Part shown: piece after piece, positions 9,290 to 17,302 of the stretch | How the letters are laid out: every line of letters begins with the position of its first letter | Numbering within the stretch: the stretch's first letter is position 1 | NCBI RefSeq assembly: GCF_001677275.1 | Contig: NZ_CP016177.1 | Span: 806,001 to 870,000 of the forward strand | Direction of reading: 5' to 3' | Length of the DNA: 64,000 nt | DNA from: Vibrio breoganii | Lineage (GTDB): Bacteria > Pseudomonadota > Gammaproteobacteria > Enterobacterales > Vibrionaceae | Position numbers and translations under genes: made by a program | Notes under the pieces: model-generated | The model's database searches: none | What the model was told of the DNA's origin: nothing | What the model saw: the letters and a program-made list of their open reading frames with translations, nothing else

Positions 9290-10720
9290 TTAACTGAATA
9301 AGCCTTGTATGAACCATTCCTTGGTTGGGGTCCGGTATATCCATAACCAGCGTCCGCTCTGTTCTCGCGCGACAAAATAATCTCGATTGACTGAATTCCC
9401 ATCCCACCACCCACTATGGATACGCTCAGGGCCTTGCACGATCTCTACCTTGCTTTCTAAAGGGAGAGGTTGAGCGTAAATAAAGCTAGGGCGAGACAAC
9501 GCCGTGGGGGGGTGTGTACGTGTAGGTTTAGAAAATGGGTCGATGGAGCGAGTACTCAGTTCAGGCCTTGGGTCACAGCTAGTTTCAATCCCCTGAATGG
9601 CCTCTTTACCTAGCTTAGCTTGTAGTAGAGAGAGCAGTTCCAGTGGTGATATCTCACCGCTATGTTGGTCAAAAAGGTCACTTCTGTTGGCTGGCGTTTC
9701 GGCCATTCTTACTACCTGTAAATCAATAGCCAGTACTGGTGCATTAAGGCGTACTGACTCTAAGGAGAGTTTGGAGAGTTGTAGCCATGTCTTCACGCTA
9801 TAGTCACCAATAGCAGAATAAAAGCTGACTTGTTGCTGAGACTTATCCCTTTGATAGAGAGTCAGCTGTATCTCATAGGCGACCTTATCTCTGAGCTTAA
9901 GAAAGCACTCCATTTGTTCAAGTAAGCGGGTTAAGGGTTTTTGTAGCCAGTCGGTATGCTCAATTTCATACAATAAATTCAGGTGCTGATTGAAGTGAGC
10001 GGGTGGGTGATAGAAAGCAACGGGATGCTTAAATTGCCCTAATAGACGACCCACATAATTGACCACTTGGATGTCGAAGCGACGCGCTATCTCCGTCATA
10101 TTCAGCGCGGTCAGTTGCGTTAGATTATTGACTCCAATACGAGCCAGTTTCTCGATATTGGCCGAACTGAGCTCAGTGGCAATCAGGGGACGTGAAACAA
10201 TGGCGCTCTCAATCTCAGTCATGTTATCGGAGACGATATTATGCTGTGTTTCCGCTAGCAGCTTTGCACCCAGAGGCGAGTAAGCTGTGGCATAGCTATA
10301 GTGAAGATGCAGCTGATCTAGATGCTGTGAGATCACCCGCCAATAACTCTCTAGGTCTCGATAAAGAGTCAGCATATTTGAGACCTTAAGTAGCAGGCCT
10401 TGATGGGTATACAGGGTGATATCCGAGGTATAGACATACAACCATTGTGCAATTTGCTGAAGTTTATCTTCCTCTATTTTCTGTTGGTATGGGAATACTT
10501 GTAAATCTGCACACAGAGATGCCGCGCTGCCTAAGCCCATGCCTAGAGTGATACCTTTTTCTATAGCGGCTTGATTAGCCTGAGTAATTTGATGTTTTTC
10601 AACAATACAGATAGCAGGGTTCTCGCTGCCATCAGCGTGATTCTTAGCCGGTGCAATCGCCTCTGAAAACAAGGTATCTAGCTGCAACCGAGGAAAGTGA
10701 ATATACAGCCACAGATTCAT
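9290..10720 (-). CDS. imuB: ImuB, inactive Y-family polymerase homologue of the SOS mutasome
   Basis: A 476-residue DNA polymerase Y-family-like protein that acts as the hub linking ImuA, DnaE2 and the sliding clamp. The N-terminus MNLWLYIHFPRLQLDTLF is typical of ImuB. The acidic residues that catalyse synthesis in true Y-family polymerases are not evident, as expected for ImuB. A helix-hairpin-helix-like stretch lies near residues 195-225. The ATG overlaps the imuA stop by 4 bases, so the two are translationally coupled. Expression follows the LexA box upstream of imuA. Confidence 0.93.
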   Translation of the reverse strand: MNLWLYIHFPRLQLDTLFSEAIAPAKNHADGSENPAICIVEKHQITQANQAAIEKGITLGMGLGSAASLCADLQVFPYQQKIEEDKLQQIAQWLYVYTSDITLYTHQGLLLKVSNMLTLYRDLESYWRVISQHLDQLHLHYSYATAYSPLGAKLLAETQHNIVSDNMTEIESAIVSRPLIATELSSANIEKLARIGVNNLTQLTALNMTEIARRFDIQVVNYVGRLLGQFKHPVAFYHPPAHFNQHLNLLYEIEHTDWLQKPLTRLLEQMECFLKLRDKVAYEIQLTLYQRDKSQQQVSFYSAIGDYSVKTWLQLSKLSLESVRLNAPVLAIDLQVVRMAETPANRSDLFDQHSGEISPLELLSLLQAKLGKEAIQGIETSCDPRPELSTRSIDPFSKPTRTHPPTALSRPSFIYAQPLPLESKVEIVQGPERIHSGWWDGNSVNRDYFVAREQSGRWLWIYRTPTKEWFIQGLFS

Positions 10721-11391
10721 GCTTGCTGCCTCTTGCGTGCAGGAAAAGGAATAACTTGATGCTGAGGCTTTTCAGTGCACAGTTGTGGCCAGCGTTGGCT
10801 GAGATCAACGGTAAAGGTTTGCTGGTGCCAACCACCGCGTCGCTTATTCACGCTGACCTTAACTCCGTTTTCAGTGGCCTCTAGATTGACACTAAGGGGG
10901 ATGGGCAGTGAGCATCCATTATGCTGGTCGAGATTAAAGTGAATATTGAGTGCTCGACCTTTCTCTGCGGCCACCTGCAGTCTACGTGCTTGGTGCATTT
11001 CAAGTTGCGGATGCCATAAGCAGACACATGCACAGCTACCACTCTTTAAACACTGCTCAGCGGCCCACAGATTGTGCTTAGTATCTTGTATCACCAAAAT
11101 ATTGCTGGTGGGTATGCCCTCCTTCTCAAAGTAATGAGCGCAAGGGGAGGCGGGAGGGTTGATCAGCACGATAGTTCGGTTTTGAGCAACTGTTTGTAGC
11201 ATAGGTGTCATTAGGCGCAGCTCACCAATACCGGCCTCTGATTGGATCTCCATCAGGCCAGTTTTTGGGAAACCCTCTAGGTGCTGATCCCACTCGCTGA
11301 AACAAGAAGCTTGGCTTTGTATCGAGCTTTTTTGCTCTGAACCCTGCCAAATCAACTGCTTACGTTGTAATAAATCAATGATGTTTTGCAT
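10717..11391 (-). CDS. imuA: ImuA, SOS mutasome accessory protein
   Basis: A 224-residue ImuA (SulA/RecA-like) protein, the first gene of the imuA-imuB-dnaE2 cassette. It has a RecA-like core, but the region at about residues 50-60 (SEAGIGELRL) lacks the Walker A lysine. The C-terminal part (residues 150-224) is basic (KRRGG, RKRQQA). The ATG lies only 9 bases from the LexA box, so the promoter, operator and ribosome-binding region are compressed. No strong Shine-Dalgarno is seen, only AGGT about 9 bases upstream. The 4-base overlap with imuB indicates coupling. Confidence 0.9.
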   Translation of the reverse strand: MQNIIDLLQRKQLIWQGSEQKSSIQSQASCFSEWDQHLEGFPKTGLMEIQSEAGIGELRLMTPMLQTVAQNRTIVLINPPASPCAHYFEKEGIPTSNILVIQDTKHNLWAAEQCLKSGSCACVCLWHPQLEMHQARRLQVAAEKGRALNIHFNLDQHNGCSLPIPLSVNLEATENGVKVSVNKRRGGWHQQTFTVDLSQRWPQLCTEKPQHQVIPFPARKRQQA

Positions 11392-11400
11392 AATAAATAC

Positions 11401-11416
11401 CTGTATATATATACAG
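11401..11416. promoter_or_regulatory. LexA (SOS) box controlling imuA-imuB-dnaE2
   Basis: CTGTATATATATACAG is a perfect 16-base palindrome identical to the classic LexA operator core, and the flanking bases also fit (A before, TA after). It lies 9 bases upstream of imuA. The divergent DUF1800 gene begins 127 bases away on the other side and could also be affected. Confidence 0.97.
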
Positions 11417-11542
11417 TATATTTAACTTTTTATTAGACGCAAGGGATAGCGTTAAGGGATCCTAAAGATCATCATGGAAAGATAACGAAACTTTGTGTGC
11501 GATTTAACTAAACTAACATCAGACGTGTATGTGAGAGATGTT

Positions 11543-12883
11543 ATGGATAGAGCTGTGATCGCCTGCAATCGCTTTGGATTAGGGGCAAAAGAGAAGGAGC
11601 TAGAGTTAGCCCAAGCGGACCCTATTAGATGGCTTAAGAGTCAATACCAAGCTGACATTAGCCAAGAGTTTTCTATTCACCAGCCAACCGCAAATGTCAT
11701 TATGGCAAGAACGGCAAGCTATCGGGAGCAGACCCAGCAAGCGAAAAAAAATCAAGCCGCAGCAGAGGAACTGCAAAAAATCAAAAAAGAAGGCGCTCAG
11801 TTTGCTAGGCAAACCTATCGTGATTATAGCGGTGACTCCTTGATGACCTCGATTAATACCAGTAATAGCGCCAAGCATAGATTACTGGAGTTTTTCTCTA
11901 ATCATTTCAGTGTTTCAGTAACCAACCCCTTGATGCGAGCTTTAGCGCCAACTCTGGAGAGAGAGGCGATACTTCCACACCTTGATGGCTCTTTTGAGCA
12001 GATGCTACTTGCGGTTGAGCAACACCCAGGCATGCTTATTTACCTCAATAATGAGCGCTCGTTTGGCCCCAATTCTCGTATTGGACTTAGGCGTAAGAAG
12101 GGGATAAATGAGAACTTGGCAAGGGAGATATTGGAGCTTCATACATTAGGTGTGGATGGTGGGTATTCTCAGACCGATGTCACTGAGTTGGCGAAAGGCA
12201 TCAGCGGATGGAGTGTCTCAGCTAAGAGCGATAACGGTTTTTTGTTTCGTAAATATGGTCATGAGCCCGGCAAGCGACAACTGTTGGGGAGAGCCTATTC
12301 ACAACAAGGCGAAGAGCAAGGAAAACAGATGCTGCGAGATCTGGCTCGCCATCCTAATACCGCGAGACACTTGAGTTATAAACTTGCGCGCCATTATATC
12401 AACGACACGCCATCCCCTGAGCTAGTGAAGTCTCTCTCAGAGGCTTGGCTTGCAAGTAATGGTGATATTCATAAGGTGATGCAGGCGTTAGTCTCTCACC
12501 CTGAGGCGTGGCAAAGTGCGTCTAAGTTTAAGACCCCTAGAGAATACATTGTCTCTACCGCTCGAGCGGTACCCAACAGCAAATTGACTGAGCGCAGAGC
12601 CTTAGCAAGCCTTAGCCAGTTCGGTCAGATGCCCTATACATCAGGCAGTCCAAAGGGTTTTAGTGACCTAGAAATGAACTGGATGGGAGGAAGCAGTTTG
12701 CTGACTCGGGCTGATTGGGCGAACACCTATGCGAAAGAGAGCAAGGCCGATGTGAATCAGGTGATGAGTGTGGCATTTAACCAACAGCTTTCGCCTGATA
12801 ATAAACAACGTATTGTGCGGGCAGAAAGTCGTCAGCAAGCGCTCACTCTATTGTTAATGAGCCCAGAATTTCAAAGGCGATAA
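11543..12883 (+). CDS. DUF1800 family protein
   Basis: A 446-residue member of the DUF1800 family, whose biochemical role is unknown. The recognisable core includes LLEFFSNHFSVS near residue 112 and the family signature NENLAREILELHTLG near residue 190, followed by GVDGGYSQTDV. The ATG at 11543 (GAGAG about 7 bases upstream) gives the usual N-terminus CNRFGLGA; a GTG at 11495 would add 16 residues without a ribosome-binding site. It lies 13 bases upstream of a DUF1501 gene, a pairing commonly seen, which implies joint function. No signal peptide is apparent in this copy. Confidence 0.88.
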   Translation: MDRAVIACNRFGLGAKEKELELAQADPIRWLKSQYQADISQEFSIHQPTANVIMARTASYREQTQQAKKNQAAAEELQKIKKEGAQFARQTYRDYSGDSLMTSINTSNSAKHRLLEFFSNHFSVSVTNPLMRALAPTLEREAILPHLDGSFEQMLLAVEQHPGMLIYLNNERSFGPNSRIGLRRKKGINENLAREILELHTLGVDGGYSQTDVTELAKGISGWSVSAKSDNGFLFRKYGHEPGKRQLLGRAYSQQGEEQGKQMLRDLARHPNTARHLSYKLARHYINDTPSPELVKSLSEAWLASNGDIHKVMQALVSHPEAWQSASKFKTPREYIVSTARAVPNSKLTERRALASLSQFGQMPYTSGSPKGFSDLEMNWMGGSSLLTRADWANTYAKESKADVNQVMSVAFNQQLSPDNKQRIVRAESRQQALTLLLMSPEFQRR

Positions 12884-12896
12884 GGGAAGTAAGGTT

Positions 12897-14006
12897 ATGG
12901 AATCATCGTCAAGAAGAGCATTTTTAAAGGGAACGGCTGCCAGCTTATTGCTGTTTCATTCCCCTTGGGCTTTGGCAAAAAAATCAGCGCGTTCCCCTAA
13001 GGTGGTCTGGGTTGTGTTACGCGGCGCCTTAGATGGAATGCATACCGTCATTCCAAGTTTTGACCCTATGTTAGCCACTCACAGGCCTAGCCTTTCTAAG
13101 GCGGCTAAGGGATCTACACTTCAGTTAGAACAGGGGTATTTGCTGCATTCTGCATTACCCAATCTGCATCAATGGTATAAAAATAAACAGCTAACAACTG
13201 TGGTGGCCGTTGGCACAGGATACGGTTCACGCTCTCATTTCGATGGGCAAGATTACCTTGAGTGGGGAGGCGAGAATAAAGAGTCTGGCTGGCTTGCCCG
13301 AGCTCTTGAAATGCAGCACAGCTCTGCCATCGCGGTTGCACAATCAACACCACTAAGCCTTCAAGGCACAGAAAAAGTGACCTCTTGGTATCCCTCTCGT
13401 TTTAAAGGCAGTAGTGAAGATACCTATCGCTCCATTCTCTCTTTGTATGATGCTGATCCTGCCTTGCAAACAGCATTTAAGCAGGGGATTGAGCTAAAAA
13501 TGACTACAACAATGGAAGGCATGGGTAAACAAAGTGGCCAGTTTGTTTCTCTTGCTCAAAGCTGTGGTCGTTTATTAAAAGGCAGCGAGGGTGCAGATTG
13601 TGGAATGCTGGAGTTGGGCGGATGGGATACACATAATAATCAAGAACCACGCTTGAAGCGGCAGTTTGCTCAGCTAGATAAAGGGCTCGTTGCATTGAAA
13701 GAGGAACTGGGTGAGGAGTGGGATGATACGTTGGTGATTATCGCTACAGAGTTTGGTCGCACGGTTAGGCAAAATGGCACTCAAGGCACAGACCATGGAA
13801 CCGCAAGTGTGTTGCTGTTTGCTGGGGGAAGGCTCCCACAAGGAGGAAAAGTGCTGGGTGAATGGCCAGGGCTGAAAGAGAATCAACTTTACCAAGGGAG
13901 AGACCTAAAACCGACCTCAAACACCTTTGATTGGATTTCTCAGCACCTAGCCTATCATTGGGATACAAACGTCAACACACTCAATCGTGCAGTACGAGGA
14001 GCTTAA
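12897..14006 (+). CDS. DUF1501 family protein with Tat-type signal
   Basis: A 369-residue protein beginning with a twin-arginine motif SSRRAFLKG and a hydrophobic stretch ending PWALA, so it is probably exported folded to the periplasm. DUF1501 is related to the alkaline phosphatase/sulfatase superfamily. Conserved-looking motifs are LGGWDTHNNQ (about residue 240) and EFGRTVRQNGTQGTDHG (about residue 285). TAAGG precedes the ATG. The gene follows DUF1800 by 13 bases and is convergent with the GGDEF-EAL gene, overlapping its 3' end by 4 bases. The substrate is unknown. Confidence 0.88.
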   Translation: MESSSRRAFLKGTAASLLLFHSPWALAKKSARSPKVVWVVLRGALDGMHTVIPSFDPMLATHRPSLSKAAKGSTLQLEQGYLLHSALPNLHQWYKNKQLTTVVAVGTGYGSRSHFDGQDYLEWGGENKESGWLARALEMQHSSAIAVAQSTPLSLQGTEKVTSWYPSRFKGSSEDTYRSILSLYDADPALQTAFKQGIELKMTTTMEGMGKQSGQFVSLAQSCGRLLKGSEGADCGMLELGGWDTHNNQEPRLKRQFAQLDKGLVALKEELGEEWDDTLVIIATEFGRTVRQNGTQGTDHGTASVLLFAGGRLPQGGKVLGEWPGLKENQLYQGRDLKPTSNTFDWISQHLAYHWDTNVNTLNRAVRGA

Positions 14007-16312
14007 CTGGTACGGTTATTTTGCTCTAGCAACAGTGCCTCAAACGCTTCTTTGGTAAGAGGGCGACTGTAGTAAAACCCTTGTGCAAACTCACAAGAAT
14101 GGCTTTGCAGGTAATCCTTATCCCACTGCGTCTCAACGCCCTCAGCCACGACCTTAAGACCAAGTGCTTTGGCCATGGCTATGATGGCATTGACCAACTC
14201 TTGTGAGGATGGCGTCGTTTCCATATCTTGCAAAAATGAACGATCTATCTTCAGCTTGCTAAACGGGAATTTCTGCAAATAACTGAGTGCAGAATAACCG
14301 GTACCAAAGTCATCAATAGAGAGATGAGCGCCCAGTTGTTTAATTTCCTCAAACAAGCGTACTGTTTCAAGGGTGTGATTGAATAGCAGGCTTTCAGTGA
14401 TCTCAATATCCAGTAAGCTTGACTCTAATCCTGAGTTACTCAACGCCGTTAGGATATTCTCCATCAAGGTGTCTTTTTGTCTAAACTGCGCCGCCGAAAA
14501 GTTGACGGCAATAGACAACGGCTGAATGCTTTGCCACTGCTTAGCCTGATGACAAGCGGTGTGCAGAGCAATTTCGCCAAGCTTATGAATAAGGCCATTC
14601 TTCTCGGCAATCGGAATAAACTCCTCAGGAGAGACAAACCCAAGTTTCTCATCATTCCAGCGCATCAGGGCTTCAGCACCTATGATTTGTTCACTGCTGA
14701 GTTCAATGATGGGTTGATAGTACATCTCTAGTTCATCTTGATTGATGGCTTGGCGTAACCTAGCGTCGATATCCAGGTTTCTCTGAACATCGGTATTCAT
14801 GCTTGAGTCATAAAAACTGAAGCCATTTCGCCCTTCTTTCTTGACCCTATACATAGCGGTATCGGCATGCGCCATCAGTTCTTCAGCATTCTCACCATCT
14901 TGAGGGTAGATAGACATACCAATACTGGTAGAAACAAAAAACTCACTCGCTTCAAGTTGGAATGGGTCTTCAAAGGTTGCAAGTAATTTTGACGCTAATA
15001 ACTGGGCTTGTTTTTCTGAATTTAAGTTAGGGATAACCAGCAAGAACTCATCCCCCCCAATACGAGCGACAACGTCAGTCTTGCGCACAGAATCTTTTAA
15101 GCGTTTAGCGGTCTGCATTAGAATTTGATCGCCGGCTAGGTGACCCAAGGTGTCATTGATTTGTTTGAAATTATCTAAGTCAATGAACATCACTAAAACA
15201 TTCATCTCCTCGCGTCTTGCTTGAAGCAAGGCATGTCTAAGCTTCTCATCTCCAGATTTACGATTGGAAAGTCGGGTCAGCGTGTCATGGGTGGCTTGAT
15301 AGGCCAGCTCTTGCTCATACATTTTACGTCGGTCGATCTCTGTCTTTAGACGCTCGTTCTGCCGAGTGAGAGCTGCTTGCTGGTTGTGTGTTTCCTCAAT
15401 CTTAGTCGTAAGTATGAGGTTGGTATTATTGATGCGTAGTGAATAATAAAGCCCTAGTATGACGGGGACCGCTAGAAATGAGAGGCCGATAGTAAACCAG
15501 GTTGAAGTAATGATCTGGCTTTCAGATACAGGTTCAAACCAAGCATGCAGTCTGAATGGGGTTTGTCCGACTTCTTGGTCAAAATACAAGGTATTACCTT
15601 GTTTGAAATTAATAGGTTTTCCTTCTGCGTCAAAGGTATTCCAAATGGGAAGCATGCCTTGTTGTGTTGCGAGATCTAATTTACTACTGCTATTTTCGTA
15701 TTCTTGTGTGGTTAACAGGCGAACAACCACATCTAAATTGATATCACCCACGACCACACCAACCAGTTCGCCATTGAAATAGACGTTCTGTAGCACTCGA
15801 ATGATTATTTTATCGTTTTTAGCCAGCACGTCTATTTTGTGATCGGCGGTACTCAATTCATCAAAGGGAACACGACTGACATCAAAGGGGAGTCTTGGGT
15901 GTGAGTCGGCAATGACATTAGATTTAAAGCCTACCAATAGCATTCGGTCAAAGAGGGCACTGGTGTTAAGTTGGGTATCTGGCTTCGTGAGGCGGACTAG
16001 ATTTCGGCGTAATTGCAACAAGCTCGACCCTAGGCCATATTCCATGGACATTCCAGAGGCAAGGTTGGCAAAAAACGTATAGGTGGTCTTGTGCTTAGCT
16101 ACGCCTTTTACATCTTCGGTAGTGGCGTCAAAGAAGTAACTTAGAGATTCAGAGTAGCTCTTAACCTTTAGATTTAACTCGTTAAGCTGTGACTCTTTTA
16201 GGCGGTTCTGCCCTGCATTAGTCACGGTAATCATAAGCAATAAGTAGGCTCCTAAGAGGAACCCACCCATTAAAATTGCATTTCGGCTATTAATTCTAAG
16301 CCTCATTTTCAT
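14003..16312 (-). CDS. membrane-bound GGDEF-EAL cyclic-di-GMP enzyme with periplasmic sensor
   Basis: A 769-residue inner-membrane protein. Transmembrane helices at about residues 13-33 and 270-292 flank a periplasmic region that resembles a Cache-type sensor. A cytoplasmic linker leads to a GGDEF domain (intact GGDEF near residue 420) and an EAL domain (intact EAL near 548, DDFGTGYSAL near 660). Both active sites look intact, so it could make or break c-di-GMP. Its ATG overlaps the stop of the upstream solute-binding protein (ATGA), so the two are coupled. I infer that the binding protein delivers a ligand signal to the periplasmic domain. Confidence 0.93.
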   Translation of the reverse strand: MKMRLRINSRNAILMGGFLLGAYLLLMITVTNAGQNRLKESQLNELNLKVKSYSESLSYFFDATTEDVKGVAKHKTTYTFFANLASGMSMEYGLGSSLLQLRRNLVRLTKPDTQLNTSALFDRMLLVGFKSNVIADSHPRLPFDVSRVPFDELSTADHKIDVLAKNDKIIIRVLQNVYFNGELVGVVVGDINLDVVVRLLTTQEYENSSSKLDLATQQGMLPIWNTFDAEGKPINFKQGNTLYFDQEVGQTPFRLHAWFEPVSESQIITSTWFTIGLSFLAVPVILGLYYSLRINNTNLILTTKIEETHNQQAALTRQNERLKTEIDRRKMYEQELAYQATHDTLTRLSNRKSGDEKLRHALLQARREEMNVLVMFIDLDNFKQINDTLGHLAGDQILMQTAKRLKDSVRKTDVVARIGGDEFLLVIPNLNSEKQAQLLASKLLATFEDPFQLEASEFFVSTSIGMSIYPQDGENAEELMAHADTAMYRVKKEGRNGFSFYDSSMNTDVQRNLDIDARLRQAINQDELEMYYQPIIELSSEQIIGAEALMRWNDEKLGFVSPEEFIPIAEKNGLIHKLGEIALHTACHQAKQWQSIQPLSIAVNFSAAQFRQKDTLMENILTALSNSGLESSLLDIEITESLLFNHTLETVRLFEEIKQLGAHLSIDDFGTGYSALSYLQKFPFSKLKIDRSFLQDMETTPSSQELVNAIIAMAKALGLKVVAEGVETQWDKDYLQSHSCEFAQGFYYSRPLTKEAFEALLLEQNNRTS

Positions 16313-17241
16313 ATATTGTTGTTCTCGTGGGACTCAAAGTAATCACTGTAAAAGTAAAATACTGATGGGTAGTACTTTTCGACCAGTTGATTATAAGTGC
16401 CATCGCGTCTGATTTCTTTCAAATAATCATTAAAGGCCTTGCGTAGATTTGGTGAGGCTTTACGAAAGCCAGCGGCCATGAACTGCTCTTCAGATACAGG
16501 ACCAATAACCTTGATCTCTCCAGGCCACTTCTCTAGTGCGATTAGGGTATCAGGGACATCAAGTAAAGTATTCTCAGCATCTTCATTTAAGATAGCGGGC
16601 ACCATCTCATTCAGTTTACGCGCCTTTACCGGAAGAATAACATTCGCGCCTGTGTCATAAAGATCGTATAGGTTTGGGTCTAAACAGGTTTGTTCCATCG
16701 CCAACACATCTTGCCCGTTAAGCAATTGTTTAACCTGAAGAATATCTTTATCGATGGAGCCGCTTGGGGTGATCGGCTTTAGTTTTGAATCTGAACGAGA
16801 GATCAACCAAACCGCTGATGGGAAATAGTCATCAGAAAAATCCACTAGCTCTTCTCGCCAAGGGAGAATGGTTGCGCCATTAGAAATAACATCACCGGTA
16901 ATAGGAACAGTGTCACCATACTGTATCTTGTTATCTTTAAAGATGGCTTCCTTACCAGTCAGTTGACCAAATGCGGTATTCCAAGTGCTAGGAACGAATT
17001 CGTACTCTACGCCTATGTATTCAGCAAAGCCCTGAATGAGTTCGATATCGAGTCCGCGAGCAGAATAAAGCCCATCTCTATTGATGTAGCTGACGAAGTT
17101 AGCGTAAGGGATGCCAATGTGTCTAATGACACCGGCTTCTTGAACTTCTTTTAAATCATGAGCATGGCTAGATTTGATACCAAAAAGCATCGCTAAGCAG
17201 AGGCCACTGACAATACTTAAAAATCGAGTCTTTTTTATCAT
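16309..17241 (-). CDS. periplasmic solute-binding protein (SBP_bac_3-like), signalling partner
   Basis: A 310-residue protein with a Sec signal peptide (MIKKTRFLSIVSGLCLAMLF, cleavage near SHAH) and a type-3 solute-binding fold. Features typical of the family are GVIRHIGIPYANF, RGLDIELIQGFAEY, WREELVDFSDDYF and KYYPSVF. The ATG at 17241 has AAGGA 8 bases upstream; the ATG three codons earlier is abutted directly by that sequence and is less likely. No ABC permease or ATPase genes are adjacent. Instead the stop overlaps the start of a GGDEF-EAL gene, so a sensory rather than transport role is likely. The ligand is unknown. Confidence 0.88.
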   Translation of the reverse strand: MIKKTRFLSIVSGLCLAMLFGIKSSHAHDLKEVQEAGVIRHIGIPYANFVSYINRDGLYSARGLDIELIQGFAEYIGVEYEFVPSTWNTAFGQLTGKEAIFKDNKIQYGDTVPITGDVISNGATILPWREELVDFSDDYFPSAVWLISRSDSKLKPITPSGSIDKDILQVKQLLNGQDVLAMEQTCLDPNLYDLYDTGANVILPVKARKLNEMVPAILNEDAENTLLDVPDTLIALEKWPGEIKVIGPVSEEQFMAAGFRKASPNLRKAFNDYLKEIRRDGTYNQLVEKYYPSVFYFYSDYFESHENNNI

Positions 17242-17268
17242 TATAGTCATCCTTGGTTTAAAGCATTT

Positions 17269-17295
17269 AGGGCTCGCCTAAGCCAAGCGAGCCCT
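17269..17295. terminator. stem-loop between aminotransferase-fold gene and solute-binding protein gene
   Basis: AGGGCTCGC and GCGAGCCCT form a perfect 9-base stem around a 9-base loop. A T-run follows on the plus strand (GTTTTTC), but not on the minus strand where the flanking genes are read. It may attenuate or stabilise the minus-strand transcript rather than terminate it fully. Confidence 0.5.
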
Positions 17296-17302
17296 GTTTT
17301 TC

